Made by a program: the position numbers and the translations under genes. A DNA stretch of 6,223 nt, taken from positions 1-6,223 of the forward strand of contig CAZWYU010000006.1 in NCBI GenBank assembly GCA_964638595.1, read 5' to 3'. The DNA is from CAZWQR01 sp964638595. GTDB taxonomy: Bacteria > Patescibacteriota > Minisyncoccia > Minisyncoccales > PEYH01. The notes below the pieces were generated by a model. The model made no database searches, was not told the origin of the DNA, and saw only the letters and a program-made list of their open reading frames with translations. Positions 5,504-6,223 of this stretch are shown here, in pieces; the first letter of the stretch is position 1; each line of letters starts with the position of its first letter.

Positions 5504-5524
5504 CAGTTTTTATAAACTGTTACG
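5498..5524 (+). promoter_or_regulatory. Strong palindrome upstream of the secreted-protein gene
   Basis: AACAGTTT (5502-5509) and AAACTGTT (5514-5521) form a perfect 8-bp inverted repeat with a 4-nt centre, extended by CGT/ACG with one bulged T. A possible -10 (TATAAA, 5511-5516) sits in its centre with no good -35. It ends 22 bases before the ATG and is not followed by a T-run, so a repressor operator or 5' RNA hairpin is more likely than a terminator. Confidence 0.5.
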
Positions 5525-5546
5525 AGAAATTCAATTAAAATTAAAA

Positions 5547-6223
5547 ATGAGTAAAAAGATATTTGCTTCAATTACTACAATCACTTGTAGTATGATGATG
5601 CTTTTTGGCTCGTTTGTTCCAGTAGCTCAAGCTGATGACTTGGGTAGCCAACTATCCGACTTAATGGATACTTTGGATGCCTTGTGCAATAGCTATTATG
5701 ATGCTACCGGAGAGGTGCTTTCTGGCTGTGGGGATTATATAGATACCGCAACTCCTCTTACTCCCAGTACTGGGAATGACTATGAGGGAATCCCTGATAG
5801 TTTTACATTTGAGAACAATCTTAAATATGGAATGAGCAATGACGAGGTAAAATATTTACAGATTATTCTTAAAGAGGAAGTTGGCGCTCCTACTTATCCT
5901 GACACAGTTGGCGCAACTGGTTGGTTTGGTCCAATTACAAAATCCTCTGCCATTGAATTCCAGGAGATGTATGCAACTACTGTATTAGCTCCTTGGGGTT
6001 TAACCAATGGAACTGGTTTTGTTGGTCAAACTACCAGAGAAAAGTTAAATGAATTATTAGCTTCTTCTGCTTCGACTCCAACCCCAACACCTCCTACTGA
6101 TGAGCCAAGCGATTATGACAACGAAGGCGACTGTTTAGACGCCGATTATTATTGGTATGAAGACGCTTGCCACGCCAATGAACAGCCAGCCGACGAGTTT
6201 GACAACGAAGGCGACTGTTTAGA
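5547..6223 (+). CDS. Secreted peptidoglycan-binding-domain protein with Cys/aromatic repeats (3' partial)
   Basis: The frame is open to the right edge; 225 residues are visible. The start ATG is supported by a signal peptide: MSKK, hydrophobic core (residues 5-25), and a likely cleavage after VAQA (29). The mature N-terminus (30-87) has two cysteines (47, 61), perhaps a disulfide. Residues 88-171 match the PG_binding_1 pattern: LKYGMSNDEVKYLQIIL, YPDTVGATGWFGPITKSSA, IEFQEMY, GFVGQTTREKLNELL. This domain binds peptidoglycan; no catalytic domain is visible yet. A Thr/Pro linker (172-188) follows, then a 28-residue repeat (191-218) with DNEGDCLDADYYWYEDACHA, whose next copy starts at 219. No Shine-Dalgarno is seen; the leader is AT-rich. 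The protein probably acts at the cell wall or surface. A longer array of repeats downstream is expected. Confidence 0.9.
   Translation, partial: MSKKIFASITTITCSMMMLFGSFVPVAQADDLGSQLSDLMDTLDALCNSYYDATGEVLSGCGDYIDTATPLTPSTGNDYEGIPDSFTFENNLKYGMSNDEVKYLQIILKEEVGAPTYPDTVGATGWFGPITKSSAIEFQEMYATTVLAPWGLTNGTGFVGQTTREKLNELLASSASTPTPTPPTDEPSDYDNEGDCLDADYYWYEDACHANEQPADEFDNEGDCL
6117..6223 (+). repeat. 28-codon (84-nt) repeat in the secreted protein
   Basis: The 23 bases at 6117-6139 (encoding DNEGDCL) recur exactly at 6201-6223, an 84-nt period. One full unit and the start of a second are visible; the window edge cuts the second. Each unit has two Cys (EGDCL, EDACH) flanking YYWY. Exact DNA identity points to recent duplication or ongoing recombination. 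Confidence 0.8.

Overview
The window is AT-rich and carries six protein genes, all on the plus strand. The first is cut by the left edge and the last by the right edge. Several traits suggest a Candidate Phyla Radiation (Patescibacteria) genome, probably Parcubacteria-like. These are lamin-tail-domain surface proteins with Thr-rich linkers, a secreted peptidoglycan-binding protein with Cys/aromatic repeats, a small DeoR-type winged-helix protein next to an ECF sigma factor, and several starts with no Shine-Dalgarno. This taxonomic reading is inference from gene style, not from a marker gene. UGA is used as a stop (sigma gene), so code 11 fits.

Layout. Positions 1-2523 hold the C-terminal 840 residues of a large surface protein: two lamin-tail domains, a Ca-binding-like Asp motif, and a duplicated Gly-rich, Cys-bearing module. 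Positions 2524-2689 hold a hairpin, a strong intrinsic terminator and a promoter candidate. Positions 2690-3283 encode a single-pass acidic membrane protein, and 3297-3860 a winged-helix DNA-binding protein. Positions 3904-4398 encode an ECF sigma factor, preceded by three copies of TGTCCG. Positions 4399-4627 hold an unusual set of short-period tandem arrays (8-nt and 7-nt units), followed by an ECF-type promoter (TGTAAC-N16-CGTCTA). Positions 4628-5338 encode a single-pass membrane protein with anti-sigma topology. Positions 5339-5546 are a non-coding, structure-rich leader. From 5547 to the right edge runs the start of a secreted peptidoglycan-binding protein that the supplied gene predictions would miss because it is open at the edge.

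How the genes may work together (inference). A vegetative promoter near 2636-2663 could drive the membrane protein, the winged-helix regulator and the sigma factor as one operon. The TGTCCG cluster before the sigma gene is a candidate operator. The ECF promoter before the membrane protein implies that the sigma factor transcribes its own partner, as in classical sigma/anti-sigma loops. The flanking genes are surface proteins, which would fit a cell-envelope signalling module. The most unusual DNA in the window is the set of 7-mer and 8-mer arrays between the sigma gene and its likely target promoter.
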